Shown: positions 1 to 8,484 of the stretch, piece by piece | Numbering within the stretch: position 1 is the stretch's first letter | Layout: each line of letters starts with the position of its first letter | Source: Virgifigura deserti | GTDB lineage: Bacteria > Pseudomonadota > Alphaproteobacteria > Dongiales > Dongiaceae | Assembly (NCBI GenBank): GCA_003576685.1 | Contig: QOZR01000001.1 | Span: 372,001-436,000 of the forward strand | DNA length: 64,000 bases | Direction of reading: 5' to 3' | The notes under the pieces: generated by a model | Database searches by the model: none | Told to the model about the DNA's origin: nothing | Seen by the model: only the letters and a program-made list of their open reading frames with translations | Made by a program: the position numbers and the translations under genes

Positions 1-574
1 GCTTCCGCTGCCCGAGTTCGGTCAGCCGATCGGCAAGAGCGGCAAGCTGGGCGGCGCCGCAGCGGCCGGCCGCGCTGAAGACAGGTGTCGGGCAAGCCGA
101 GGAAACACCGACGATGGCGATCGGCCCGCGTAGCCGCACGAAGGGGAAATCTTCGGTCGAGGACACGGGGGTCTCCACCGGGGCGTCTTCGGCCGGGAGA
201 TTGGCGGCCACGCCAGACATGAACGGCGTCCATTTCCCGAGCGCCGACTCCCACGGCACGCCGACATAGGCGTCATGGTTTCCAGGCACGACGGTGACGA
301 CGGATGGTTCTCCCAGGCCGTTCAGCCACTCCCGAGCCCTGGTGAACTCCTCCGGCAGGGCGATGTTGGTGATATCCCCGGTGATCGCAATATGATCGGG
401 GGCCGCCGACCGCAGATCGGCAGCCAGGGTCGGCAGGACCGGACCGTCATGGATCGCCTTGCGATGCGACCGCCAGGAGAGATATCCGAGGGCCCGTTTG
501 CCGGCCAGGGCGCGAAAGCCCGGAACCGGCATCGACCCTAGGTGCGGATCGGAAAGATGGGCGAGGGTGAACAT
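1..574 (-). CDS. Calcineurin-like metallophosphoesterase (C-terminal part beyond the window)
   Basis: The gene runs off the left edge, leaving about 191 N-terminal residues. The metal-binding signatures of the family are all visible: a D-x-H pair in LSDPHLG at residues 7-13, GD at 66-67 followed by N70, and GNHD at 98-101. These bind a dinuclear metal centre that hydrolyses phosphate mono- or diesters. The ATG at 574 directly precedes the first metal motif, as is usual in this family, so the start is reliable. The gene is divergent from the lipid head-group trio that begins near 732 and shares a 157-base intergenic region with it. A role in dephosphorylating a lipid intermediate or nucleotide is possible from this position only; the substrate cannot be read from the sequence. 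Confidence 0.88.
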   Translation of the reverse strand, partial: MFTLAHLSDPHLGSMPVPGFRALAGKRALGYLSWRSHRKAIHDGPVLPTLAADLRSAAPDHIAITGDITNIALPEEFTRAREWLNGLGEPSVVTVVPGNHDAYVGVPWESALGKWTPFMSGVAANLPAEDAPVETPVSSTEDFPFVRLRGPIAIVGVSSACPTPVFSAAGRCGAAQLAALADRLTELGQRK

Positions 575-731
575 TTTGCGTTAAGGATCGATCCGCTATA
601 TATGCCCCGTTCATGTCGCTTGCCACCCGACAGGTCAAGTTTTCTTTCCCGAGACCTTGCTTCCGGTCCGCCAAGCGGCCGAATCGGTGTTGTGCGGGCG
701 ATGAACAAAACGACTTTAGCGAGCCTGTGGG

Positions 732-1976
732 TTGAGATCTCAGAATAGTAAGTCAAACATCGAAGCGGGCGCGAACCCGGCCGAACCGAAGCTGGCGGCG
801 ACGATCCTCGGGGATTGTACCGTATCCCTCTGGGGGTTAACGGCAACCGAACGGCTGAAGCGGAGTTTCGTGCGCGCCGGCGTGGCGGATTGCCGGTCGG
901 ATGGCGATCCGTTGCCTCAATCCGGTGAGGTCGTTCTGGTCCGCGCGGACTATCTGTTCGAGGAGCGATTGATCCGCGATTTGGTGGCCCGGCCGGGGGT
1001 AATCCTTGCGATCGATCGGCGGACCGAGACCGGCGGATCGGCGCGTGTGGCGGTCGCCGCGCATGTCGACGCGGCTCGTGCCGAACAGGTCGCGGCCGCC
1101 CTCCGCGACGGACCGCTCGGCGGCCAAAATGTCGCCGGTCTGGCTGTCCTTGGTCCGGACGAGGTCGGGTCGGCCTATAATCATGCGCTGCGAAAGCGGA
1201 GCTCGCCCTATGTCCTGTCGCTGACCGACGAACCGCGCGCGGCGATCGAACATCGGATGTTCCATGGCGCCTATAAGGGCGTCACGGACTTCGTCACGAA
1301 ATGGCTTTGGCCGGCACCGGCGCTCGTCGTGACCCGATTGGCGGCGAAGCTGGGCTATTCGCCCAATTTCATTACCGCAATCAGTCTTTTCCTGGTCTTC
1401 GCGGCCATGGGGCTGTTTGCCCAGGGGGAGTTTCTGGCCGGCCTCGTGAGCGCGTGGCTGATGACGTTTCTGGATACGGTCGATGGGAAGTTGGCCCGCG
1501 TGACGCTGACTTCGACACCGATGGGCAACGTATTCGACCACGGCATCGACCTCATCCACCCGCCGTTCTGGTATGTGGCGTGGTGGTACGGGTTGGTGGG
1601 GCCCTTGGGTTCGACGATCGATGGGGAACTCGCGGCGTATCTTGCTCCGGCGCTATGGATCATCGTGGTCGGCTATGTCGTGGGTCGCCTGATGGAGGGG
1701 CTGTTCATCTGGTTATTCCGGATCGAGATCCACGCATGGCGCCCGATCGATTCCGCCTTTCGGCTGTTCACCGCGCGACGCAATCCCAACCTGGCATTGC
1801 TCACGGTCGGCACGCTGTGCGGACGCCCCGACCTCGGATTTCTCGCGGTTGCCGTTTGGACCGTTCTCTCCCTCCTGTTCCACGGCGTCCGGATCTGTCA
1901 GGCGGCGTGGCTGCGCCGGTCCGGCGTGACGCTGCAGTCCTGGCTCTCGGAGGCCGATCGGCGCAAAACCGCATGA
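732..1976 (+). CDS. CDP-alcohol phosphatidyltransferase with an N-terminal nucleotidyltransferase-like domain
   Basis: The C-terminal half is a membrane CDP-alcohol phosphotransferase. The complete family signature is present: D248-x2-D251-G-x2-A-R256, then G265, D269 and D273. These residues bind two metals and the CDP moiety while a phospho-group is transferred to or from an alcohol. Several hydrophobic segments surround it. Residues 1 to about 180 are soluble and resemble a nucleotidyltransferase fold without a clear active site, a layout seen in inositol-phosphate cytidylyltransferase/phosphotransferase fusions. The start is uncertain: the longest reading uses TTG at 732 with only a weak GTGGG upstream, and no early ATG exists. 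It overlaps the following kinase gene by 4 bases (ATGA), so the two are translationally coupled. Context suggests it adds the polar head group to a ceramide- or diacylglycerol-derived CDP-lipid (inference). Confidence 0.85.
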   Translation: MRSQNSKSNIEAGANPAEPKLAATILGDCTVSLWGLTATERLKRSFVRAGVADCRSDGDPLPQSGEVVLVRADYLFEERLIRDLVARPGVILAIDRRTETGGSARVAVAAHVDAARAEQVAAALRDGPLGGQNVAGLAVLGPDEVGSAYNHALRKRSSPYVLSLTDEPRAAIEHRMFHGAYKGVTDFVTKWLWPAPALVVTRLAAKLGYSPNFITAISLFLVFAAMGLFAQGEFLAGLVSAWLMTFLDTVDGKLARVTLTSTPMGNVFDHGIDLIHPPFWYVAWWYGLVGPLGSTIDGELAAYLAPALWIIVVGYVVGRLMEGLFIWLFRIEIHAWRPIDSAFRLFTARRNPNLALLTVGTLCGRPDLGFLAVAVWTVLSLLFHGVRICQAAWLRRSGVTLQSWLSEADRRKTA

Positions 1977-2932
1977 CCCGGATCGGTGTGATCAGCAACC
2001 CGGGGAGCGGAAGGAATCGCCGGGGCATGGAGGGGCTTCGCGCGGTGCTGTCCCGGCATCCCGAGGTGCTGCATGCCGAACTCGACAAGATCACGGACAT
2101 TGGGCCGATTCTCGGCGATTTCGCCCGCCGTGGAATCGAGCTCGTGGTGATAAGCGGCGGCGATGGCACCGTTCAGGCGGTCATCACCGAGCTGCTCAAT
2201 GGCGGTGCCTTCGATCGCTTGCCGCTCATCTCGATCCTGCCGAGCGGCATGACGAACCTGATCGCGCGCGATGTCGGGCTGACGGGACACCGGGAGCGCG
2301 CTCTGGAGAGGCTGATCGAACGCGTCGGCGGGCGTGGATCGGGCGGGACACGGCTGACTCGTTCGATCCTCTCCATGACGATCGGCGAAGATACTCCGCC
2401 TGTTCACGGCTTGCTCTTCGGCACCGGGGCGTTCTATCGGGGGACGCTGCTCGCGCGCGAGAAGATCCATCCCTTGGGAATCGAACAGTCGGCGGCGGCC
2501 GGGCTGACGGTGGGGCTGTTTTGTCTGCGCCTGCTGTTCGGGCGGAGCCATGCCGACCCGCTGCTCAAGGGCGATGTGGCGGCCCTCCGGATCGACGGGA
2601 ATCAGGAGGTCGAAGGCAAGCATTTCCTCCTGCTCGCCACCACGCTCGATCGCCTGCTCCTCGGGATCATGCCGTTCTGGGGAGGCGGGGAGGGCGCGGT
2701 TCGCTATACTGCTGTCACGTTTCCGCCAAAGCGGTTGGGACGAGCGCTGCTGCCGGTCCTGCGTGGCCGGCCGCGTCGCTGGATGCCGGGGCTCGGTTAT
2801 CGAAGCGGCATAGGCCGCCGGGTAGAGTTCCGGACGGACTGCCCGGTCGTGCTCGATGGAGAGTTCTACACGGTCGATCCGGGAGCGGTGGTGGTTCTTG
2901 AATCGATCCATCGGATCACGTTTCTGCGCTGA
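1973..2932 (+). CDS. Diacylglycerol kinase-fold lipid kinase, candidate ceramide or diacylglycerol kinase
   Basis: The 319-residue protein belongs to the DAGK catalytic-domain family. It shows the nucleotide-binding SGGDGT at residues 61-66, an N-terminal ISNPGSGR loop at 7-14, and the substrate-side SGMTNLIARDVGL segment that replaces the usual GTxNDfA stretch. The family phosphorylates the hydroxyl of diacylglycerol, sphingosine or ceramide with ATP at the membrane face. ATG 1973 overlaps the stop of the previous gene, and the cytidylyltransferase-like gene follows after 6 bases. A ceramide kinase of the DGK fold (CpgB) is known in the sphingolipid pathway of Caulobacter crescentus, which makes ceramide the favoured substrate here. 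That assignment is from context, not from a specificity residue I can point to. Confidence 0.82.
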   Translation: MTRIGVISNPGSGRNRRGMEGLRAVLSRHPEVLHAELDKITDIGPILGDFARRGIELVVISGGDGTVQAVITELLNGGAFDRLPLISILPSGMTNLIARDVGLTGHRERALERLIERVGGRGSGGTRLTRSILSMTIGEDTPPVHGLLFGTGAFYRGTLLAREKIHPLGIEQSAAAGLTVGLFCLRLLFGRSHADPLLKGDVAALRIDGNQEVEGKHFLLLATTLDRLLLGIMPFWGGGEGAVRYTAVTFPPKRLGRALLPVLRGRPRRWMPGLGYRSGIGRRVEFRTDCPVVLDGEFYTVDPGAVVVLESIHRITFLR

Positions 2933-2938
2933 GGGACG

Positions 2939-3904
2939 ATGCGCGCGGCCACGCAACTTGTCGAGGACTGGATCGCGGAGGAGACGCAGCGCCCGATCGA
3001 CCCCTCGATCCTGACGGTCGTCGAGGCGATCCGCCGCCGCCACGGCTCCAGCGTGGCGGCTGTGCTGTTCTACGGCTCCTGCCTGCGGCAGAGCCGAAGC
3101 GCCGATGCGCCTCAAGAGGCGATCCTGGATTTCTATCTTCTGGTGGATCGTTATCGCGACGCCTATGGCCAGTGGCTGCCGGCGCTCGCGAATGCGCTTC
3201 TGCCCCCAAACGTGTTCTACGTCGAAGTGCCAGTTGGAAATCGCGTGCTGCGCGCAAAATACGCGATCATGTCGCTACGGCAATTCCGGCAGGGGACGTC
3301 TCGCCGAAGCTTTCAATCCTCGCTGTGGGCGCGCTTTGCCCAGCCGGCGCGATTGGCCTATGCGCGGGATCCGGGCGCCCGAGCGGCGGCTGTCGAGGCT
3401 CTTGCGGCGGCCGTGATCACGATGGTGGGGCGCGCGGTTCCGCTCCTCGGGCGCGACTTCAGCGCGGCCGATCTGTGGATGCGCGGTTTCCAGGAAACCT
3501 ACAAGGCGGAGCTGCGACCGGAAGGGCCGGACCGGGCGCGGCTGATCTACGAGCGCGATGCCGAACGCTATGACCGTCTGACGCCCTGGGCGCTGACGGC
3601 GGGAGGCTATGGCTGGACGGCGCGCCCCGATGGCGGCCTGCAGCTCGACCCGGACCTCTCCGCGGCAGGTCGACGGCGGCTGCGCCGTTTGTGGCGCGTC
3701 CGGCGCACCGTCGGCAAGCTGCTGAACCTGCTTCGGCTCATCAAGGGGATCTTCACCTTCGACGGCGGTATGGACTACATCCTCTGGAAGATCGAACGGC
3801 ACTCCGGGGTGCGGGCGACGGCGACGCCATGGCAGCGGCGTCATCCGCTCCTCTCGTCGCCGATGCTGGCTTGGCGGCTCTACCGGAAGGGAGCCTTTCG
3901 CTGA
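2939..3904 (+). CDS. Tam41/Mmp37-like phosphatidate cytidylyltransferase family protein
   Basis: The 321-residue protein carries a nucleotidyltransferase-type core: FYGS at residues 44-47, then an acidic strand containing D64 and D70 (ILDFYLLVD). The later segment with KYAIMS and the basic, aromatic-rich stretch that follows resemble Tam41, the CDP-diacylglycerol synthase of mitochondria. No membrane span is obvious, which fits a peripheral enzyme. It is the last gene of a tightly packed trio: kinase (lipid to lipid-phosphate), this protein (lipid-phosphate plus CTP to CDP-lipid), CDP-alcohol phosphotransferase. The trio converges on serine palmitoyltransferase, so a CDP-ceramide product is a reasonable hypothesis. 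The family call rests on motif resemblance; a generic nucleotidyltransferase is the alternative. Confidence 0.62.
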   Translation: MRAATQLVEDWIAEETQRPIDPSILTVVEAIRRRHGSSVAAVLFYGSCLRQSRSADAPQEAILDFYLLVDRYRDAYGQWLPALANALLPPNVFYVEVPVGNRVLRAKYAIMSLRQFRQGTSRRSFQSSLWARFAQPARLAYARDPGARAAAVEALAAAVITMVGRAVPLLGRDFSAADLWMRGFQETYKAELRPEGPDRARLIYERDAERYDRLTPWALTAGGYGWTARPDGGLQLDPDLSAAGRRRLRRLWRVRRTVGKLLNLLRLIKGIFTFDGGMDYILWKIERHSGVRATATPWQRRHPLLSSPMLAWRLYRKGAFR

Positions 3905-3933
3905 CGCATGTCAGCGGGAAGAAACAAATGGAA

Positions 3934-3966
3934 AGGGCTGCCGTTCCGATCGGAAACGGCAGCCCT
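3934..3966. terminator. Bidirectional hairpin terminator between convergent lipid operons
   Basis: A perfect 12-base stem, 3934-3945 against 3955-3966, closes a 9-base loop that is itself partly palindromic. It sits between the stop of the Tam41-like gene at 3904 and the stop of the serine palmitoyltransferase gene at 3993, so it can serve both strands. No long T-tract is present on either side. Confidence 0.7.
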
Positions 3967-3992
3967 GATCATGGGCCTATCCGTCGAGAAGC

Positions 3993-5210
3993 TTAGCCGA
4001 AGGCGACCTTCGCCGGCGTCTCGAGGAGGCCTGTATTGAACGCGATCTCCGTGAGCGTTTCGGTGATCGTCTCCAGCTGCTCGCGGCTGTGGGCCGCGCA
4101 CACGCTGCACCGGAGCAAGGCCGAATTGTTCGGCGTCGCCGGCGGGAGCGCCAAGTTCACATAGATACCGGCCTCGAGCAGGGCATGCCACATCTCGATC
4201 GCCTGTTCGGGGCTCGGCAAGTGGACCGCCACGACCGGACCCTTCTGCACGCCCAGTTCGAACCCGTTTCGCGCCAGACCGTCATACAAAGTGTCGACAT
4301 TGGTCCAGAGCTTGGTCCGAAGCTCTGGCCGCGCCCGCATCACCTTGAGCGCCGCGAGCACCGAGGCGACGATCGACGGCGGCAGCGAGGCGGTGAACAT
4401 ATAGGGGCGGCAAGCGACCCGGAGCACGTCGAAATCGGGATGGCTCGACACGCAGAAGCCGCCGATGGCGCCGAGGCTCTTGCTGAAGGTTCCGACGACG
4501 AAGTCGACGTCCGATTGAACGTCGGCCTCTTCGACGAGACCGCGGCCCGTCGCGCCCAGCACGCCCATGGAATGGGCCTCGTCGACCACGAGATAGGCGC
4601 CATGCTTACGCTTCACTGCGGCGATCTCCGCCAGAGGCGCCTGGTCGCCCAGCATGCTGTAGATGCCTTCGACGATGATGATCTTGTTGCCGTCGGTGCC
4701 GGCCAGGCGCTGCAGGCGCTTGTCCAGATCCCTTGCATCATTGTGCTTGAACCGGATCACCGTGGCGCTGCCGAGCCGGCAGGCGTCGTAGATGCTCGCA
4801 TGGCAATCGGCGTCGATGATCAGATAGTCCTGCGGTCCGGCAAGGGTCGAAATGATGCCGAGATTCGCCTGATAACCAGTGGTGAAGACCATCGCGTGGT
4901 CATAACCGTAGAATTCGGCGAGCCCGCGCTCCAGATCGGTGTGGCCCGCGTATGAACCATTGGCGATGCGCGAGCCGGTCGTGCCCGTTCCAAAGGCCGC
5001 GAGCGCGGCATGCGCCGCGTCGATGCTGTCCGCATCGAAGGTCAGGCCGAGATAGTTGTTGGTGCCGGCGAGAATGGTCCGCCGTCCGCCGATCATGGCC
5101 TCGGTCGGCGACAGCACCCGATCCATCCGAATGCCGAAAGGGTCCGCGCCGCAGGACTTTACCGAGGCGTGGGAGCGGATGAGTGGCTTAAATCGATCAA
5201 ACAGGCTCAT
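3993..5210 (-). CDS. spt: Serine palmitoyltransferase (alpha-oxoamine synthase family)
   Basis: This 405-residue PLP enzyme condenses an acyl thioester with an amino acid. It has the features of the alpha-oxoamine synthase family: DEAHSMGVLGATGRG at 210-224, the Schiff-base lysine K244 in GTFSKSLGAIGGF, and H137 in the DCHAS motif that stacks on PLP. KBL, ALAS and BioF share the fold. The serine palmitoyltransferase call comes from the adjacent acyl carrier protein gene (4 bases apart), the SDR and the acyl-AMP ligase, the known arrangement of bacterial sphingolipid loci. The product would be 3-ketosphinganine made from serine and an acyl-ACP. ATG 5210 is taken as the start; the protein has the normal length for soluble bacterial SPTs. 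Confidence 0.88.
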   Translation of the reverse strand: MSLFDRFKPLIRSHASVKSCGADPFGIRMDRVLSPTEAMIGGRRTILAGTNNYLGLTFDADSIDAAHAALAAFGTGTTGSRIANGSYAGHTDLERGLAEFYGYDHAMVFTTGYQANLGIISTLAGPQDYLIIDADCHASIYDACRLGSATVIRFKHNDARDLDKRLQRLAGTDGNKIIIVEGIYSMLGDQAPLAEIAAVKRKHGAYLVVDEAHSMGVLGATGRGLVEEADVQSDVDFVVGTFSKSLGAIGGFCVSSHPDFDVLRVACRPYMFTASLPPSIVASVLAALKVMRARPELRTKLWTNVDTLYDGLARNGFELGVQKGPVVAVHLPSPEQAIEMWHALLEAGIYVNLALPPATPNNSALLRCSVCAAHSREQLETITETLTEIAFNTGLLETPAKVAFG

Positions 5211-5214
5211 GATA

Positions 5215-5466
5215 TCAGGCGTCCTCTCTAATCTTCTGAATCGTCGCGGTGAGGTCGCCCACCGTTTGGATTTCTGGAACTAGGTTCAACGGGATCGAAA
5301 TATCGAACTTCTCCTCCAGCTCCATCATCAGGTCCATGACCGCGAGAGAATCGAGATTAAGGTCGCGCGTGATATCCGTCTCCGTCGTGATGGGAGCGGC
5401 GCTCTTCCTATAAGAATCCAGCATCCTGGAAATTTCGTTAAACGTCTCGTCTCTAACGCTTGCCAT
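5215..5466 (-). CDS. Dedicated acyl carrier protein of the sphingolipid cluster
   Basis: The 83-residue acidic protein has the phosphopantetheine attachment motif LDSLAVMDL with the modified serine at S40, and the helix pattern of an ACP. It lies immediately upstream of the serine palmitoyltransferase gene, with 4 bases between them, so translation is probably coupled. In such loci the special ACP is loaded by the acyl-AMP ligase and hands its acyl chain to serine palmitoyltransferase. It is not the housekeeping AcpP, which normally sits in a fab operon. Confidence 0.9.
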   Translation of the reverse strand: MASVRDETFNEISRMLDSYRKSAAPITTETDITRDLNLDSLAVMDLMMELEEKFDISIPLNLVPEIQTVGDLTATIQKIREDA

Positions 5467-5618
5467 AGCCGTCTCTGCCGAAGCCGGTATTCCGAACCCG
5501 GACGCCTGCCTGACCGGACTTCTGCGCGAGGACCTCGCCGTTCCGGCTGTCGCTAATGTAGATATTTGCTATGTAATGGGAAGCGTTGTGAAATAACAAA
5601 TTGTAACGTTATGTTACA
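5467..5618 (-). promoter_or_regulatory. AT-rich spacer with a 17-base dyad, probable internal promoter for acp-spt
   Basis: This 147-base gap between the reductase stop and the ACP start is clearly richer in A+T than its surroundings. It contains a perfect inverted repeat, TGTAAC at 5602-5607 and GTTACA at 5613-5618, separated by 5 bases. The repeat overlaps the last codons of the reductase gene. A separate promoter and an operator for acp-spt are plausible. No unambiguous -35/-10 pair was identified. Confidence 0.4.
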
Positions 5619-6558
5619 GCCAGCCCTGCTGCCGATACCAGCCGATTGTACCGGCAAAACCCTGCTTTAGGGAGACGGCAGGACTCCAGCCGGTACGGTT
5701 ACCGAATACTTGATCATGGCAGACCCAGTCGCTATGACAAATCTCCCGAACCTTGTCGGCGGTCAGGATCGGCACCCGGCCCGACAGTCGGGCGAGGAGG
5801 CCGTTTGTCGCCGCCACCGCATGCAGCAACGGTCGCGGCACGCGGATGGTGCGCGGGGTCGTGCCGAGGTGAGCGGCGGCGGTCTCGATCAGCTCGCGCC
5901 AGGAATAGCCGCCGGGTCGACCATCGTCGATCTCGTGGGTGGCGCCGACCTCTCCGGCCTGAGACAGCAGCACCGCAACGGCCGAACTCAGATCCTGCAC
6001 GTGCAGCAGCGAGAGCCTGGCCTTATCGGAGCCGAGCAAGGGTGCGACGCCCTTGGCTACTGCACGGAAGAAGGCGAGGGTTTCCCGATCACCAGGGCCG
6101 TAGATCGCGGGCGGGCGGATGATCGTCCAGGCCAGGTCCGCGATCTCGGCCAGGGCCGTCTCGCCGGCCCGCTTGCTTGCGGCATAGGACGATAGCGTCG
6201 GCTCGCGCGCTGCCAGAGTGGAGATCAGGATGAAGCGGGGCGGGGACGGCTGTCCGGCCGCCACCTTCGCGAGTCGTGCGACGCCCGCCGCATTCGTCGC
6301 AAAGAAGTCGGCGCGGCTCCGTGCCTTGATCAACCCCGCCGCATGGACGACCGCGTCGACATCTTCCACCAGTTCCCGAAGGCTCCCCTCGTCGTCGAGG
6401 GCGCCGATCACGGCCTCGACGGGCATTCTGCCGAAATGGGGATGCACAGGCAATTGGCGGGCCAAGATCCGAACGGTCCATCCGTCGGCACCCAGTCGTT
6501 GAACCAGGTGGCCGCCGATGAACCCGGTGGCCCCTGTTACTGCGACCGTGCGCGTCAT
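5614..6558 (-). CDS. cerR: NAD(P)-dependent epimerase/SDR, candidate ceramide reductase
   Basis: The 314-residue protein is an extended short-chain dehydrogenase. It has the Rossmann nucleotide-binding loop GATGFIGG at residues 9-16 and the catalytic pair Y125-x3-K129 in SYAASKR. In Caulobacter-type sphingolipid loci a member of this family (CerR) reduces the 3-keto group of the ceramide precursor, and the gene here sits in the same neighbourhood: acyl-AMP ligase upstream with a 2-base gap, ACP and SPT downstream. UDP-sugar epimerase is the generic alternative, but the context makes a lipid reductase more likely. The start at ATG 6558 gives the compact N-terminus expected before the first beta strand. 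Confidence 0.78.
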   Translation of the reverse strand: MTRTVAVTGATGFIGGHLVQRLGADGWTVRILARQLPVHPHFGRMPVEAVIGALDDEGSLRELVEDVDAVVHAAGLIKARSRADFFATNAAGVARLAKVAAGQPSPPRFILISTLAAREPTLSSYAASKRAGETALAEIADLAWTIIRPPAIYGPGDRETLAFFRAVAKGVAPLLGSDKARLSLLHVQDLSSAVAVLLSQAGEVGATHEIDDGRPGGYSWRELIETAAAHLGTTPRTIRVPRPLLHAVAATNGLLARLSGRVPILTADKVREICHSDWVCHDQVFGNRTGWSPAVSLKQGFAGTIGWYRQQGWL

Positions 6559-6560
6559 GG

Positions 6561-8348
6561 TCAGTTTCCGGCGGTTGCGGACGGAATGGCGCGATCAGGG
6601 TCCGGAAGCGCGTCGTCCTCGGCGTCCGGCACCGGATAGACGCCGTTCAGGAAATTTTCCTTGGCCCGCGAGCGACTCAGCTTGCCCGACGATGTCTGGG
6701 GCAGGCTGTGCGGCGGAATCAGGACAACCCGGCACTCGACCGCGGCCGTGCGCTGTAGCGTACCCTGGATTTCCTGCCGCAGGTTAGCCCGCGCGGCGGC
6801 GTCGGTCAGCCGGCATTGGACGAGGAGAACAACCTCCTCCCGACTGTCCGCGTTCGTGCCCTCTATCGAGAACGCGGCCGCGTCGCCTCTGCGTAGGCCG
6901 GGGAGGGTTTCGGCCGCCCATTCCAGGTCTTGAGGCCAGATGTTGCGGCCATTAATGATGATCAGGTCCTTGCTCCGACCGGTGATGACCAGCGCACCAT
7001 CGATCATGTAGCCGAGATCGCCCGTATTGAGCCAGCCGTCCGCGCCGAGCACCTCCGCGGTCGCAGCCGGATTATCGAAATAGCCGGCCATGACGCTTGG
7101 CCCCTTGACGAAAATCCGACCCAGACGCCGGTCCGGCAGCACCTGACCCGTTTCGTCACGAATCTCGGCCTTGTGGTCGGGGAGGGGGCGCCCGCAAATG
7201 ACGAAGGTGCGAGCATTTTCCCTATCGGCGGCAATAGGCTCCGCGCGATGGTCGTCGGCGAGACGCCGGCGATCGATCGAGTCGACCTGAATGCCCTGAT
7301 CGACGGGCGAGAAGCTGACCGCAAGCGTCGTTTCCGCCATTCCATAGCTCGGCGTGAACGCGGTCCGGCGGAAACCGTGCGGCTCGAAGGCGTCCGCGAA
7401 GGCGCTCAGAATTTGCGGCTGGATCATATCGCCGCCGATGCCGGCGGCCCGCCAGGGGGCAAGATCCAGGGAGACCCCACTGCCGTCGCGCAGCCGGCGC
7501 GCGCACAGGTCATAGCCGAAGCTCGGGCTATAGGACAAGGTGCCGCCGTTCCGGGACAGCAGGGACAACCACATCAGCGGACGACGGGCAAAGTCCCGCG
7601 TGGCGAGATAATCCACGGACATCTGCGTCGTCAGCGGGGTCAGCATGAATCCGACGAGGCCCATGTCGTGATAGAGCGGAAGCCACGACGTGCCGCGGTC
7701 GCCAGGGCGGACGTCGAGCCCGTGATGCACGATCGCGTGGCAGTTGCTCATCAGCGCGCGCTGCGGAACGTCCACGCCAAGCGGGAAGCGGGTGCTTCCC
7801 GAGGAATATTGCAGATAGCTTCGGTCATCAGGCCCGAATGGGCGAAGGTCCACGCGGTCCTGGGGCAGGTCGTAGAAATCAGCCGCCCCTCCAATCAGGC
7901 CGACATCAAGATCGGCCGCCGCCTCCTGCAGATATTTCAGGAATCCTTCCGGCGCCATGGCCGCAACGGCGCCGGAACCGGAAAGCTGGCGGCGCAGCGT
8001 GGCGACATAGGCGTCGCGCCCACCCAGGCCGGCTGGCAGCGCGACTGGTACCGGCAGAATGCTCGCATACTGGCAGGCCAGGAACAGGACCATGAAATCC
8101 GGATCGGTATCGGCGATCAGCAGCAGCCGGGCGCCGCGCGGCAGGCCGGCACGGATCAACCCGCGCGCCGTGGCAACGGCGCGCTCGCGCAGCTCCGCAT
8201 AGGGCAGCGTCGCGACGAGATCGCCGCGCGCGGCGTAGAAATTGAGACCGGCCTTGCCACGAGCAGCGTAGTCGAGGGCCTCTGGCAGGCTGCTGAAGTC
8301 GGCGCGTCGGAGCGGCAGGGTCTCGCTGGTCGTCGGAGTAGGGTCCAT
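6561..8348 (-). CDS. Fatty-acyl-AMP ligase loading the sphingolipid ACP
   Basis: The enzyme belongs to the ANL superfamily and is close in type to fatty-acyl-AMP ligases. The phosphate-binding loop reads YLQYSSGSTRFPLGV (about residues 178-192), and the late GRSKDLIIINGRNIWPQDLE hinge segment is also FAAL-like. It should activate a fatty acid with ATP and pass it to a phosphopantetheine thiol, here most likely the ACP encoded downstream. ATG 8348 gives 595 residues and begins just before conserved sequence; a longer reading from TTG 8453 adds a basic, poorly conserved tail and is not favoured. The gene precedes the reductase by 2 bases. Confidence 0.85.
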   Translation of the reverse strand: MDPTPTTSETLPLRRADFSSLPEALDYAARGKAGLNFYAARGDLVATLPYAELRERAVATARGLIRAGLPRGARLLLIADTDPDFMVLFLACQYASILPVPVALPAGLGGRDAYVATLRRQLSGSGAVAAMAPEGFLKYLQEAAADLDVGLIGGAADFYDLPQDRVDLRPFGPDDRSYLQYSSGSTRFPLGVDVPQRALMSNCHAIVHHGLDVRPGDRGTSWLPLYHDMGLVGFMLTPLTTQMSVDYLATRDFARRPLMWLSLLSRNGGTLSYSPSFGYDLCARRLRDGSGVSLDLAPWRAAGIGGDMIQPQILSAFADAFEPHGFRRTAFTPSYGMAETTLAVSFSPVDQGIQVDSIDRRRLADDHRAEPIAADRENARTFVICGRPLPDHKAEIRDETGQVLPDRRLGRIFVKGPSVMAGYFDNPAATAEVLGADGWLNTGDLGYMIDGALVITGRSKDLIIINGRNIWPQDLEWAAETLPGLRRGDAAAFSIEGTNADSREEVVLLVQCRLTDAAARANLRQEIQGTLQRTAAVECRVVLIPPHSLPQTSSGKLSRSRAKENFLNGVYPVPDAEDDALPDPDRAIPSATAGN

Positions 8349-8484
8349 GGGCTCGTCAGTCGGTTTTTGTCGTCGCGTCTTCAGGCGCAACCGGAGAACG
8401 GGAGCGCGGCGGGCATTCTCGCGCCTCTTAGCAAATAAGACATTTACCGACAAGCTGATCGGGTAAGTTGATCGGGGGTGTCGC

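Noticed and set aside
837..3844. Long minus-strand open frames over the lipid head-group genes (837-1559, 1898-3115, 3275-3844)
   Set aside because: They are GC-rich antisense shadows. Their translations are Arg/Gly/Pro/Asp-rich without any domain, and the plus-strand genes have full family motifs.
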